Shown here: piece by piece, positions 18,692 through 27,413 of the stretch
Numbering within the stretch: the first letter of the stretch is position 1
Layout: the number at the start of each line of letters is the position of its first letter
Assembly: GCF_000013565.1 (NCBI RefSeq)
Contig: NC_007802.1
Coordinates: forward strand, 496,001 to 560,000
From: Jannaschia sp. CCS1
GTDB taxonomy: Bacteria; Pseudomonadota; Alphaproteobacteria; Rhodobacterales; Rhodobacteraceae
Direction of reading: 5' to 3'
DNA: 64,000 bases
Program-made: the position numbers and the translations under genes
The notes under the pieces: model-generated
Databases searched by the model: none
The model's input: only the letters and a program-made list of their open reading frames with translations
Told to the model about the DNA's origin: nothing

Positions 18692-19186
18692 CTAGCGGAC
18701 CTCTTCATCCGGTTGCATCACGAAGATCAGCACGACCAGTATCGACATGTAGAACCGGAACGCGGCTTGCTGGCCGTTCCAGATGTCGGATTGCCACATC
18801 AGGAACCATTCGCCGCCCACGGTCATGAAGCCCACGAACCACACGAGAAAACCGATGGTGCAGCCCACAACCGCAAGCGCCTTGCGATCCTGGAACACGA
18901 TGGCGGGATCATTGCGGGCTATGAAAAGGCTCGCGGCCCCAGCCAGGAGCAGCAGGGCGGTCAGCCCTTCTCCGGCGATGATCATCCAGTAGCCCGCGTG
19001 CCACATCCACGGCGTCTCGACCGCGCGGTACATGGCGGCGTTGTCGGGGAAGGTCGTGTCCATCGACAGGACGTGTTGCACAAACGCGAAGTTGGACTGG
19101 TAATCGGTGACGTTGTTGAACGTCACAAGAAAGGCAAATGAGGCGAGGCCGAGAAGCATTGCGATCTTGCACAGGCGGACAAGCAT
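18692..19186 (-). CDS. DUF2165 family membrane protein
   Basis: A 164-residue inner-membrane protein of the DUF2165 family. Four hydrophobic helices are visible, and the family hallmark NNVTDYQSNFAFVQHVLSMDTTFP follows the first helix; a second motif, WMWHAGYWMIIAGEGLTALLLLAG, holds the conserved H and E. The start at 19186 is preferred to an ATG 10 codons upstream because it opens straight into the first helix. It interrupts the usual rnc-era run on the opposite strand, its stop lying 7 bases from that of rnc. Function unknown. Confidence 0.88.
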   Translation of the reverse strand: MLVRLCKIAMLLGLASFAFLVTFNNVTDYQSNFAFVQHVLSMDTTFPDNAAMYRAVETPWMWHAGYWMIIAGEGLTALLLLAGAASLFIARNDPAIVFQDRKALAVVGCTIGFLVWFVGFMTVGGEWFLMWQSDIWNGQQAAFRFYMSILVVLIFVMQPDEEVR

Positions 19187-19470
19187 GAAAAAATCTCCGA
19201 ACAAATGAGTGCGCACGTTGAACTAATGAGTTTCGCCTTGGAAAAGTTCCAGCAGGTCAGCGAGGATTCGGGACAAGTCGGCAGTTGGGCCGTTACGCGC
19301 AGGTCCGTGATCATGTGATGACGCGAAAGGTCCGGCTTGACGTTCTCAGGCGCAAGCGGGGCACGGGCGGCCTAGTTCCGACACCTGATTGACCCGCGCG
19401 TTAACGCCTTTGCACGCGACATTATTGGCGATAGAGAAGCGATCTGGACATGATGCAAAGGCCGCTTCCC

Positions 19471-20388
19471 ATGACTGACCCCACCACCCGCGCCGGGTTC
19501 ATCGCCCTGATAGGGGAGCCCAATGCAGGCAAATCCACGCTGCTCAACCGGATGGTGGGTGCGAAGGTCTCGATCGTGACGCACAAGGTGCAGACCACGC
19601 GGGCGCGGATCCGGGGGGTGGCGATGGAGGGTGACAGCCAGCTGGTGTTTGTGGACACGCCGGGCCTCTTCCGTCCGCGCCGTCGGTTGGACCGGGCGAT
19701 GGTCAAAGCCGCCTGGACGGGAGCGGCGGACGCCGATGTCGTGGTGCTTCTGATCGAGGCGCACCGGGGCCTGACCGATGGGGTCCAGGCTATCCTGGAT
19801 GGTCTGAAAGAGCGGACCGGGGACCGCAAGGTCGCGCTGGCCATCAACAAGATTGACCGGGTCGATGCGCCGGTTCTGCTGAAGCTGACCGAAGACCTAA
19901 ACGCCGCCTACCCGTTTGATGAAACTTACATGATCTCTGCGGAGAAGGGCCATGGGGTGAAAGAGCTTCGCACCTGGCTCGCCGCTGAAGTTCCCGAAGG
20001 TCCCTGGCTTTATCCCGAAGACCAGATTGCTGATTTGCCGCTGCGGATGATCGCGGCAGAAATGACGCGTGAGAAGCTGACCCTGCGCCTGCATCAGGAA
20101 TTGCCCTATCAGCTGACCGTGGAGACGGAGGCGTGGGAAAACCGCAGGGACGGCTCTGCCAAGATCGACCAGATCATCTATGTGGCACGCGATGGCCATA
20201 AGGGGATCCTGCTGGGCAAGGGCGGCGAGACGATCAAATCCGTTTCCAAAGCCGCGCGGGAGGAGATCGCGGAATTTGTGGGCCACCCGGTGCACCTGTT
20301 TCTGCAGGTGAAGGTCCGGCCCGGTTGGTTGGAGGAATCTGAGCGCTACTCGGAAATGGGCCTCAACTTCAAAGACGGAAATGCATGA
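19471..20388 (+). CDS. era: GTPase Era
   Basis: Era, 305 residues, a GTPase that binds the 3' end of 16S rRNA and assists small-subunit assembly. G motifs: GEPNAGKST (G1, near residue 15), DTPGLF (G3) and NKID (G4, near 130). The C-terminal KH domain contains DGHKGILLGKGGETIK near residue 250. The ATG at 19471 is chosen because it follows AAAGG by 9 bases and gives MTDPTTRAGFIALIG; ATGs at 19450 and 19453 are in frame. Its stop overlaps the next start (ATGA). Confidence 0.96.
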   Translation: MTDPTTRAGFIALIGEPNAGKSTLLNRMVGAKVSIVTHKVQTTRARIRGVAMEGDSQLVFVDTPGLFRPRRRLDRAMVKAAWTGAADADVVVLLIEAHRGLTDGVQAILDGLKERTGDRKVALAINKIDRVDAPVLLKLTEDLNAAYPFDETYMISAEKGHGVKELRTWLAAEVPEGPWLYPEDQIADLPLRMIAAEMTREKLTLRLHQELPYQLTVETEAWENRRDGSAKIDQIIYVARDGHKGILLGKGGETIKSVSKAAREEIAEFVGHPVHLFLQVKVRPGWLEESERYSEMGLNFKDGNA

Positions 20389-20717
20389 GTGCGCGGCTGA
20401 CCGCAGACTTCTGGGTTGCGGCCTATCTTGCGCGGCTGCGGGTGGAGGACATTCCGGCCTTCATCGTCTCGCGCGGTGATGGCACCGCAGGCGCGGTTCT
20501 GGTCAAGCAAAGCCCGCTGGATGGGACGGCCACGCTTCATCAGCGCAGTTTTGATCCGATGACCGGTACGCGGGACTGGATGGTGCTGACGCAAGGTCCA
20601 GAGACCGATGTTGACGCTGCCATTGCGCGGCAACAAAGTTTTGACCCGGACCTTTGGGTGATTGAGGTGGAGGACCGCGCCGGTCGGCATCTGCTGGACG
20701 CGCCGGGCCTCGACTAG
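20385..20717 (+). CDS. DUF1491 family protein
   Basis: A 110-residue soluble protein of the DUF1491 family, restricted to alphaproteobacteria. The typical segments are RLTADFWVAAYLARL at the start, GTAGAVLVKQ in the middle and DPDLWVIEVEDRAGRHLL at the end. The ATG overlaps the era stop (ATGA), so it is translated with era, the arrangement generally seen. Function unknown. Confidence 0.93.
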   Translation: MSARLTADFWVAAYLARLRVEDIPAFIVSRGDGTAGAVLVKQSPLDGTATLHQRSFDPMTGTRDWMVLTQGPETDVDAAIARQQSFDPDLWVIEVEDRAGRHLLDAPGLD

Positions 20718-20726
20718 CTATGCAGG

Positions 20727-21344
20727 CTATCTGTCTGCGAAGCGGGCGGCCATCACAAAGATCACACCGCCGATCAGCAGCACCGTGAGGAGAGCGGCCA
20801 GGTTTGTGGCGACGACCAGTGGCGGCTTCTCGGCCAGATCCATGAACGGGTAGGGGTAGACCCCATCCTGGGCCCCCCGTGCCAGAGCGTAGGCCACATA
20901 GACACAGGGCCAGACGATGAACATTGGCAGATCGCGAAACTGCAGTCTGTTTTTGGGCGCAAAGGCGATCCACCACAACAGGCAGGCCGTCGGCACGAAT
21001 GTATGCAAGCCATGGTTCGCCCATGCGCCCCAGCCCACGTAGGTGGTGATCCCCGACAAGAGCGTGTGGTAGACTGCACCGACAAGGACCATCGCCAAGG
21101 TCAAGGCCGCGGTCCAGGCGGGCCTGACCCCGTCACGTCGGAGCGCTGCGTTCAGAAACGTCCAGGCCACGGCAATGTTCGTGAGTATGGTGAAGAAGCG
21201 CGCCATGGCCCAGGCCGTCGTGACCTCATCTCCATACCGGTCGGTTGCAAGATTGTAGAAAAACATGACCAGCACAGAACCACCCGCGACGAGCGCGATC
21301 ACCATGGCCGTCCAGCGGGCACGAAGGGGGAGAGCCGGGAACAT
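20727..21344 (-). CDS. Pr6Pr family membrane protein
   Basis: A 205-residue membrane protein with about six hydrophobic helices, matching the Pr6Pr family (FAR-17a/AIG1-like pattern). Recognisable segments are [21 protein letters not shown], the [20 protein letters not shown] turn with a conserved histidine, and [18 protein letters not shown]. The conserved polar residues lie within the membrane, compatible with an enzyme acting on lipids, but no activity is known. It is divergent from recO, and convergent with DUF1491, interrupting the era-recO run. Confidence 0.85.
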   Translation of the reverse strand: MFPALPLRARWTAMVIALVAGGSVLVMFFYNLATDRYGDEVTTAWAMARFFTILTNIAVAWTFLNAALRRDGVRPAWTAALTLAMVLVGAVYHTLLSGITTYVGWGAWANHGLHTFVPTACLLWWIAFAPKNRLQFRDLPMFIVWPCVYVAYALARGAQDGVYPYPFMDLAEKPPLVVATNLAALLTVLLIGGVIFVMAARFADR

Positions 21345-21437
21345 GCTCTGCTCATTGCCACGGCTGTGTGCGCATTTCTAGCGCGGCCTCTGCGTTTTTC
21401 CCGTGCGCTGTGGGTTACAAGTCGCGATACATGTCCC

Positions 21438-22172
21438 ATGGACTGGCGCGCAGATGGGATCCTTTTGGCCGTGCGGCGGCATGGCGAGGCCTCGGCCATT
21501 ATCGAGCTGTTCACAGCCGATCAGGGCTGCCATTTGGGCGTCGTGCGGGGTGGGGCATCGCGCAAAATGGCTCCGCTGTTGCAGGTTGGTGCGCAGCTTG
21601 ATGCGACGTGGCGGGCGCGGTTGTCGGATCACATCGGCAGCTACACCGTTGAATTGGTTAAGGGCCGCGCCGCAGAGGTGATGGAGGACCGGGTGGCTTT
21701 GGCGGGCCTGTCATCGGTCTGCGCCTTGCTGTCGTTCAGCCTGCCCGAGCGTGCCGCTTACCCCGGCCTTTTTGCGCGGACCCTCGCGGTTCTTGACGGT
21801 CTGGGGGCGGAGCGGTGGGCAGAGGCCTATCTGGGGTGGGAGATGGCCCTGTTGACCGAGATGGGGTTTGGGTTGGACCTCAGCCAATGCGCGGCCACGG
21901 GGGTCACGCAGGATCTGGCGTTCATCTCGCCGCGCACGGGCCGCGCCGTGTCACGGGCGGCGGCGGGGGAGTGGGCGGATCGGTTGTTGCCGCTGTCGCC
22001 CGCGTTGGAGGGGATGGCGCGTGGGCCAGAGGACATCCTGGCCGGGCTGGCTGTGACGGGTCATTTCCTTGCGACGCATCTCGCCCCAAGCCTCGGCGAC
22101 AAGCCGTTGCCCGCAGCGCGGCAGCGATTGATCGACGCGTTGGAGCGGCAGGTTATCCGAGGGGGTAGCTAG
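21438..22172 (+). CDS. recO: DNA repair protein RecO
   Basis: RecO, 244 residues, which loads RecA onto single-stranded DNA together with RecR. The N-terminal OB fold begins [21 protein letters not shown], followed by VELFT-like [10 protein letters not shown]; the C-terminal helical part contains [25 protein letters not shown], with the single cysteine of the degenerate zinc site. The ATG at 21438 matches the family opening. Its last 20 bases overlap the 3' end of the convergent thpR gene. Confidence 0.95.
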   Translation: MDWRADGILLAVRRHGEASAIIELFTADQGCHLGVVRGGASRKMAPLLQVGAQLDATWRARLSDHIGSYTVELVKGRAAEVMEDRVALAGLSSVCALLSFSLPERAAYPGLFARTLAVLDGLGAERWAEAYLGWEMALLTEMGFGLDLSQCAATGVTQDLAFISPRTGRAVSRAAAGEWADRLLPLSPALEGMARGPEDILAGLAVTGHFLATHLAPSLGDKPLPAARQRLIDALERQVIRGGS

Positions 22173-22689
22173 CCAGAACCTCATGTCGCGCGCCCGATGG
22201 CGTCAGGGTGGATTCGTAGAGGTTTGCGGTACGGGCGGTGAAGCCTGGCACCTTGATCGGCGTGCCGATGGCGCTGGCCAAACGGTCCCGGGTCGGGCCT
22301 TTGGGTTGCCTGTTGGCACGGGTCAGGGTGACATGGGGCCGGAACCTGCGGCGGGGAAGCAGCACCCCCGCCTGCCGCGCGAGTTGGGCGACCTTGGTCT
22401 GGAGCGCTGTGAGGGCGTCACTGGGGGCGACAGCGCCAAATGTCAGCCCGCGCTCCATCTCCGCAAAGGTGCCAAGGCCCTCAAATGCGATATCGGCGGA
22501 CGGAAGCCGCGCCGCGCTCAACATATCATGCAAGGTCTCCAGAACGTCCTCGGATACCTCACCCAGATAGGCGAGGGTCAGATGCAAGTTCTCCTCCGGC
22601 ACTGGCTTGCCCGTGGGAAGCGTGGATTGCACTCGCGTCAAAGCGTCGATGGCCGGATCGGTGAGAGGCAGAGCAACAAAGGCCCGCAT
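22153..22689 (-). CDS. thpR: RNA 2',3'-cyclic phosphodiesterase (2'-5' RNA ligase)
   Basis: A 178-residue 2H phosphoesterase of the ThpR/LigT family, which opens RNA 2',3'-cyclic phosphates and can join 2'-5' ends. The two catalytic HxTx motifs are HLTLAYLG (near residue 36) and HVTLTRAN (near residue 118). Its ATG directly follows the stop of the upstream SDR gene with no gap, so the two are likely co-transcribed. The 3' end overlaps recO by 20 bases in convergent orientation. Confidence 0.94.
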   Translation of the reverse strand: MRAFVALPLTDPAIDALTRVQSTLPTGKPVPEENLHLTLAYLGEVSEDVLETLHDMLSAARLPSADIAFEGLGTFAEMERGLTFGAVAPSDALTALQTKVAQLARQAGVLLPRRRFRPHVTLTRANRQPKGPTRDRLASAIGTPIKVPGFTARTANLYESTLTPSGARHEVLASYPLG

Positions 22690-23688
22690 TCAGGTGACGG
22701 CGTCCGCGGCGCGCTTCAGGGCCGTGGTGGCGGGGGTGAACGTGATCCCCAGATCACGGATGCTGACCGAGGTGTCGAACTCCGGCATATGGCCCAGTTG
22801 TGGCAAAATCGTACGGATCGACGGGTCAAAGAGTGCCAGCACCCTCAGCAGCCATCCCGGTGCCTGCCGCGTGGCGATCTTGCGATCCGGATAAATGCCT
22901 TTCAGATGTGCGCCGATGGCGGGCATCATCATCGACCCGGCCGAGGCGATGTAGCGGTTTCCGGCGCTTTCAGGCCGCGCCATGGCGGCGATATGCATGG
23001 CTGAAACATCCTCAACATCCACCAGCCCAAACCCAAGTGGCGGCAAAGCCGGATCCTTTCCGGCCATCATCCGCTCAATCAGCGACAGCGACGTACCGTA
23101 ATTGTCGTCCAGCGGGGCGCCGAGAACGAGGGACGGGTTGATGGTTGTCAGCTGCATCTCCGGATGTTCGGCCACGAAATCCCAGGCCGCGCGTTCTGCC
23201 AACGTCTTGGATGTATAGTAGGGCGTCGCGCGGGGGTGGTTGACGTCGGTCCAATTGGCAGGCGTCTGCGGGTTGGGCCTGTCATTGGCCTCAATCGCCA
23301 CGACAGACGACGTCAGGATCACCCGGGTCACACCTGCGTCTTTCGCCGCATTCAGCGCCCGCAGCGTGCCATCCACAGCGGGACGGATCAGGTCATTCTC
23401 ATCCTTGGGAGAGGACAGGGGGAAGGGGGAGGCGGTGTGCATCAGCGTGTCGCAGCCCGCCATGGCGTCCGTCCAGCCCTCATCACGGGTCAGGTCGAGC
23501 GTCGCGAATGTCAGGTGTTCGAGCGACCCGGGGTCTGTCAGATGTGGATGCAGGGCATCGCGCACCTCATCGGCGCGTGCCGGGTTTCGCAAAGAGCCGG
23601 TGACTGTATGCCCCCCATTCAGGAGGTCCAGCGCGATGCGTTTGGCGATGAAGCCGGTGACACCGGTCAGAAAGACGTGGTTTGGCAT
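22690..23688 (-). CDS. Extended SDR, NAD(P)-dependent reductase/epimerase
   Basis: A 332-residue extended short-chain dehydrogenase like dihydroflavonol 4-reductase or aldehyde reductase. The nucleotide site GVTGFIAKRIA lies at residues 9-19, with an Asn/Ala change in the usual GxxGxxG (G-x-x-G-x-I); the catalytic YxxxK is YYTSK near residue 158 with the upstream Ser in LTSSVVAIE. Its stop abuts the thpR start. The promoter holds three copies of a TGTCAGAA half-site (23728-23765), a likely operator for a repressor that is not encoded next to the gene. Physiological substrate unknown; members often reduce reactive aldehydes or ketones. Confidence 0.92.
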   Translation of the reverse strand: MPNHVFLTGVTGFIAKRIALDLLNGGHTVTGSLRNPARADEVRDALHPHLTDPGSLEHLTFATLDLTRDEGWTDAMAGCDTLMHTASPFPLSSPKDENDLIRPAVDGTLRALNAAKDAGVTRVILTSSVVAIEANDRPNPQTPANWTDVNHPRATPYYTSKTLAERAAWDFVAEHPEMQLTTINPSLVLGAPLDDNYGTSLSLIERMMAGKDPALPPLGFGLVDVEDVSAMHIAAMARPESAGNRYIASAGSMMMPAIGAHLKGIYPDRKIATRQAPGWLLRVLALFDPSIRTILPQLGHMPEFDTSVSIRDLGITFTPATTALKRAADAVT

Positions 23689-23727
23689 GGGGAGGCTCCG
23701 CTATCAGACACCCCATAGGTAAGCTTC

Positions 23728-23765
23728 TTCTGACAAATTCAAGTCAAATTGTCAGAATGTCAGAA
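23728..23765. promoter_or_regulatory. Putative operator of the SDR gene
   Basis: Inverted repeat TTCTGACAA (23728-23736) and TTGTCAGAA (23749-23757), with a 12-base spacer, immediately followed by a third half-site TGTCAGAA (23758-23765). The pattern lies 40-77 bases upstream of the SDR start, in an AT-rich patch. The half-site spacing of 21 bases between arm starts is two helical turns, as for MarR- or TetR-type dimers. Confidence 0.65.
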
Positions 23766-23782
23766 ATCGATTGGTAACGGGC

Positions 23783-25465
23783 CTATGCCAACAATCGCCG
23801 GGCGATGACCTGCGCCTGAATTTCAGCGGCGCCCTCAAAGATGTTCAGGATCCGCGCATCGCATAGGATGCGGCTAATACCATATTCCAGTGCGAAGCCG
23901 TTGCCGCCGTGGATTTGCAGGGCGTTATCGGCAGCAGCCCAGGCGACACGAGCCCCCAGAAGTTTCGCCATGCCAGCTTCCAGGTCACAGCGGCGGTCAT
24001 TGTCCTTCTCGCGTGCCGAGAAATACGTCAGTTGCCGGGCGACCATGATCTCCACGGCCATCATCGCCAGCTTGCCGGAGACGCGGGGGAAGTTGATCAG
24101 GCCTTTGCCGAATTGCTTGCGGTCCTGCGCATACTGCATCCCGGCATCAAGGGCGGATTGGGCGACACCGATGGCGCGGGCGGCGGTTTGGATGCGCGCG
24201 CTCTCAAACGTTTGCATGAGCTGCTTGAAGCCCTGGCCTTCCTGACCGCCCAAAAGGTTTTCACCCTTCACTTTGAAATCGTCAAAGTTGACGGTGTATT
24301 CCTTCATGCCGCGGTAACCCAGAACCTCGATCTCACCGCCCGAGATGCCAGCGTCCTGCCAGGGTGCCTCGTCGGTGCCGGGGGTCTTTTCGGCCAGAAA
24401 CATCGACAGGCCCTTGTAATCGTTCGTGTCGGGGATGGTTCGTGCCAGCACGGTCATCACATGGGTTCGCGCGGCATGGGTGATCCAGGTTTTATTGCCA
24501 TTGATGACCCAATCATCGCCGTCTTTGGTGGCTTTCGTGCGCAGGGAGCCGAGGTCTGATCCGGTGTTGGGTTCAGTGAAGACGGCGGTGGGCAGGATCT
24601 CTCCGGACGACAGACCCGGCAGCCACTTGGCCTTCTGGTCGTCCGTGCCGCCGGCCAGAATCAACTCGGCCGCGATCTCTGACCGAGTCGCGAGGGACCC
24701 CACGCCGATGTAGCCGCGCGACAGCTCCTCGGAGACGACGCACATGGACGCTTTGGACATGCCCAGACCACCATGCTCTTCCGGGATCGTCAGGCCGAAG
24801 ACGCCCATCTCGGACAGGTCTTCGATGATGTCCATCGGGATCAGCTCATCGTTCAGGTGCCAGTCGTGGGCGTTGGGAATGACGCGGTCGACGGCGTAGC
24901 GGCGGAATTGCTCGCGGATCATGTCGAGTTCTTCATCCAGACCACAGGCGCCTACGGTGACTTCGGCGGCGCGGTCCTGCATCAACTCGACCAGGCGCGT
25001 GCGGGCGGCTTGCGTGTTGCCGCTGGCCGTAAGGGTCATCACCGCGTCGTCCATCAGCGCGCGTTGATCGTCCTGGCTCAACCCGATGTCCTGAAGGCGC
25101 AGGATTTCGCCCTGGCTCATCGGAATGCCGCCGTAGATCTGCCAAAGGTATTCGCCGAAGGTGATTTGCAGGATCAGTTGCTCGATCTCGCCAAACTTGC
25201 CGTCAGCATCCAGACGCTCGGCCCATCCCTGCATCTGCCGCAGGGATTCGACATATGTTGCCAGCCAGGCAAGGCCGTGAGCGGCGGTCTGGTTTCGCTC
25301 GATCAGCGGGGCAGAAATCCGGCCACCCTCGGACAGCACATAGCGCAGGTGGGATTTGGCCTTGTTCAGAAGCGCCTCGGCGGGGGCGACGGCGGAACTG
25401 GTCAGGGCAAGAAGATCAGAGAGAATCACGGCGGTCTCGGGTTGCTGTTGGGCGTCGCGGGGCAT
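23783..25465 (-). CDS. mcd: (2S)-methylsuccinyl-CoA dehydrogenase
   Basis: A 560-residue FAD-dependent acyl-CoA dehydrogenase. Its length and its roughly 170-residue N-terminal extension (absent from ordinary 380-residue acyl-CoA dehydrogenases) match methylsuccinyl-CoA dehydrogenase, which oxidises methylsuccinyl-CoA to mesaconyl-CoA in the ethylmalonyl-CoA pathway for acetate assimilation. The dehydrogenase core shows TAVFTEPNTGSDLGSLRTKA, NGNKTWITHAARTH, RKQFGKGLINF and the C-terminal LQIHGGNGFALEYGISRILCDARILNIFEGAAEIQ. Other genes in view fit this metabolism (hbdA, etfAB, cobalamin adenosyltransferase, pckA). Gene name is from family knowledge and is likely but not proved. Confidence 0.88.
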   Translation of the reverse strand: MPRDAQQQPETAVILSDLLALTSSAVAPAEALLNKAKSHLRYVLSEGGRISAPLIERNQTAAHGLAWLATYVESLRQMQGWAERLDADGKFGEIEQLILQITFGEYLWQIYGGIPMSQGEILRLQDIGLSQDDQRALMDDAVMTLTASGNTQAARTRLVELMQDRAAEVTVGACGLDEELDMIREQFRRYAVDRVIPNAHDWHLNDELIPMDIIEDLSEMGVFGLTIPEEHGGLGMSKASMCVVSEELSRGYIGVGSLATRSEIAAELILAGGTDDQKAKWLPGLSSGEILPTAVFTEPNTGSDLGSLRTKATKDGDDWVINGNKTWITHAARTHVMTVLARTIPDTNDYKGLSMFLAEKTPGTDEAPWQDAGISGGEIEVLGYRGMKEYTVNFDDFKVKGENLLGGQEGQGFKQLMQTFESARIQTAARAIGVAQSALDAGMQYAQDRKQFGKGLINFPRVSGKLAMMAVEIMVARQLTYFSAREKDNDRRCDLEAGMAKLLGARVAWAAADNALQIHGGNGFALEYGISRILCDARILNIFEGAAEIQAQVIARRLLA

Positions 25466-25538
25466 GGTAGCATTCTCCTGAACTCGGGTCGCTCATTTCG
25501 GACTGGGGGAGAGGTAGGGCGTTTGCAGGTGCAGCGCA

Positions 25539-25577
25539 ACAAAAATGCTGCAATGCGACGTGGTGCGCACAAAAATG
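25539..25577. repeat. Direct repeat in mcd/TauE promoter region
   Basis: Two copies of ACAAAAATG (25539-25547 and 25569-25577), each preceded by GCGC within 4 bases, set exactly 30 bases (about three helical turns) apart. They lie 74-112 bases upstream of mcd and 52-90 bases upstream of the divergent TauE/SafE gene. A possible binding site for a regulator of acetate or ethylmalonyl-CoA metabolism; no regulator gene is nearby. Confidence 0.4.
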
Positions 25578-25628
25578 TCGCGCCCGATTGCGGATGCGGT
25601 TGTGCGGCAAGGCGCGTAGAACGACCTT

Positions 25629-26402
25629 ATGTTGGGCGATTTGATGCAGTTGATGCCCCTGTGGGCCTTCGCAGCGGCCTTTGCGGTCACCTTGTTTGCG
25701 GGCATCGTGAAAGGGGCCATCGGCTTTGGCGTGCCGTTGATCATCACCTCGGGCCTGACGCTGTTTCTGGACCCGTTGATTGCCATTTCTGGCGTGGTTC
25801 TTCCGGCTTTGATCTCAAACCTTGTGCAAGTCGCCCGGCACCCGAAGGCGGACGTTCTGGATGCCGTCGCAGAGCACCGGCGCTACATCGTCATGGTCTG
25901 CGTCTTGATCCTGATCGTCTCACAATTCGTCGTGTTCGTGCCGGAGCGGGTGTTCTACCTGATCCTTGGGGTGCCCGTCGTAGTCCTATCGGTGATTCAG
26001 CTTGCGGGGGTAAGTTTCGAGATCCCCCAAGGGCGTCGCCGCGGTGCAGAATGGACGATTGGCGGATTGACCGGCATTCTGGGTGGGTTCACCGGGTCCT
26101 GGGGGCCGCTGACGGTGCTCTACCTCATCGCATTGGATACGCCGAAGATGCGGCAGCTTCTGGTGCAGGGTGTCGTCTACAGCCTTGGCGCGCTGTGCCT
26201 GTTGCTGGGGCATATCCAATCGGGCGTCATGAACGCCGCGACGATCCCGTTTTCCGCATTTTTGCTGGTGCCGATCTTCCTTGGCATGCAGATCGGGTTT
26301 CGTATCGGAGACAAGCTGGACGCGGATCTGTTTCGCAAACTCACGCTATTGCTTCTTGTGGTGGCTGGGGCCAATCTTGTGCGGCGTGGTCTGCTTGGCT
26401 GA
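25629..26402 (+). CDS. TauE/SafE family permease
   Basis: A 257-residue membrane protein of the sulfite exporter TauE/SafE family with about eight hydrophobic helices. The first half has the motif GIVKGAIGFGVPLI near residue 25 and the second half its repeat GLTGILGGFTGSWGPLTVLYLI near residue 143, as is normal for the duplicated family fold. Members move sulfonates, sulfite or organic anions out of or into the cell; the substrate here is unknown. It is divergent from mcd, and its last 62 bases overlap, antisense, the 3' end of the sulfotransferase-like gene. Confidence 0.92.
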   Translation: MLGDLMQLMPLWAFAAAFAVTLFAGIVKGAIGFGVPLIITSGLTLFLDPLIAISGVVLPALISNLVQVARHPKADVLDAVAEHRRYIVMVCVLILIVSQFVVFVPERVFYLILGVPVVVLSVIQLAGVSFEIPQGRRRGAEWTIGGLTGILGGFTGSWGPLTVLYLIALDTPKMRQLLVQGVVYSLGALCLLLGHIQSGVMNAATIPFSAFLLVPIFLGMQIGFRIGDKLDADLFRKLTLLLLVVAGANLVRRGLLG

Positions 26403-27333
26403 CGGCAAATAGCGCATCGGCGGCCCATTCAATCTCTTGCCAATGGGACGGGGCATCCTCGATCTCTTGGAGCGGATAACAGGTTCCGAATTGCCGGAAG
26501 AGCCAGTCCTGTTCCGGCCGCGATTGGCGCTGCACCCGCCGGGCAACCTCCCGGGGCAGGGTAAAGGGCTGACCCTCTATCGAAAACAGCTCCTCCGCAT
26601 GACGGCGGAACATCGGACGTTCGCGTCCCAATGTGGTGTCTTCGCCATTGATCGCATCCAGCAGATACACGGCGTCATGGCAGAGCCGCGCCTCATCCCT
26701 GTGGTCATTCAGCGTGCCGGCTTCCGGGATAAGGCCTGCCACGCTGAGCGCGTCGACGGTTAGCCCGCCCTCCTCCGCATCTTCGATCCGGCGCACATGG
26801 ACCCGTTCGCGGCCAAGGGACCGCAACGCAGCCTCACAATGATCACGGGCAAGGGGGGGATAGGGCCGATCCATCATTTGCGCGATCCGTGCCGAGCCCA
26901 ATCGCACCCCCTGCTCGATGCGGCAGGCCGTATGGCTGAGCGGCGCGCGAATGTAGCAGAGCGTTTCCAATTGGTAGCCCAAGGCTGCGATCTGATCATC
27001 AAGGCGGGAGAATTGCGGCGCGCGCAGGGCCTGAAAGAACTCACTCGACAGGAAAATGATGGATGCGTCGGTGGCGGCTGCCGCGCGGATTGCGGACATC
27101 TGCCGATCTGCCAGACACTGCGCAGCCTCCGGCGAGATGCTTTGCTGCTTGTACCAGACGTGGCGGGGACCACGCGGGTGGACAAGCGCCAGAAGATCGT
27201 GGTGCGCGTCCGCATCGCCCGGGTAGACGGCGCCAAGCCGTTTCAGGAGCGGACGGTTCTTGGCGAGAGTGGTCTGGATCGTTCGGGTCCCGGTCTGGCC
27301 CAAACCCACATGCATTACCACCCGTTTCACCAT
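26341..27333 (-). CDS. Sulfotransferase-like P-loop protein, hypothetical
   Basis: A 330-residue protein resembling the sulfotransferase-type hypothetical proteins common in Rhodobacteraceae. The N-terminus VKRVVMHVGLGQTGTRTIQTTLAKNRPLL has the shape of the PAPS-binding loop (K/G-T-G-[ST]-[ST]) but with GQTGTRT; the segment ASIIFLSSEFFQAL and CYIRAPLSHTACRIEQGV resemble the later strand and the 3'-phosphate-binding arginine/serine region. Enzymatic activity is not certain. The ATG at 27333 is preferred to one 16 codons upstream because it opens at the loop strand. It overlaps the TauE/SafE gene by 62 bases, tail to tail. Confidence 0.7.
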   Translation of the reverse strand: MVKRVVMHVGLGQTGTRTIQTTLAKNRPLLKRLGAVYPGDADAHHDLLALVHPRGPRHVWYKQQSISPEAAQCLADRQMSAIRAAAATDASIIFLSSEFFQALRAPQFSRLDDQIAALGYQLETLCYIRAPLSHTACRIEQGVRLGSARIAQMMDRPYPPLARDHCEAALRSLGRERVHVRRIEDAEEGGLTVDALSVAGLIPEAGTLNDHRDEARLCHDAVYLLDAINGEDTTLGRERPMFRRHAEELFSIEGQPFTLPREVARRVQRQSRPEQDWLFRQFGTCYPLQEIEDAPSHWQEIEWAADALFAVSQADHAAQDWPQPPQEAIA

Positions 27334-27413
27334 GGCGAGACTCACTCTGTTATCCTTCTGAACAGGACCGAGTGTGCGCAAAGAACGTTACGAAAAGGTT
27401 GGCGTGCGCCGAT

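Noticed and set aside
21003-21437. Upstream extension of recO to a 389-residue protein
   Set aside because: The extension overlaps the Pr6Pr gene on the other strand and lacks any RecO-like sequence; the ATG at 21438 gives the family N-terminus.
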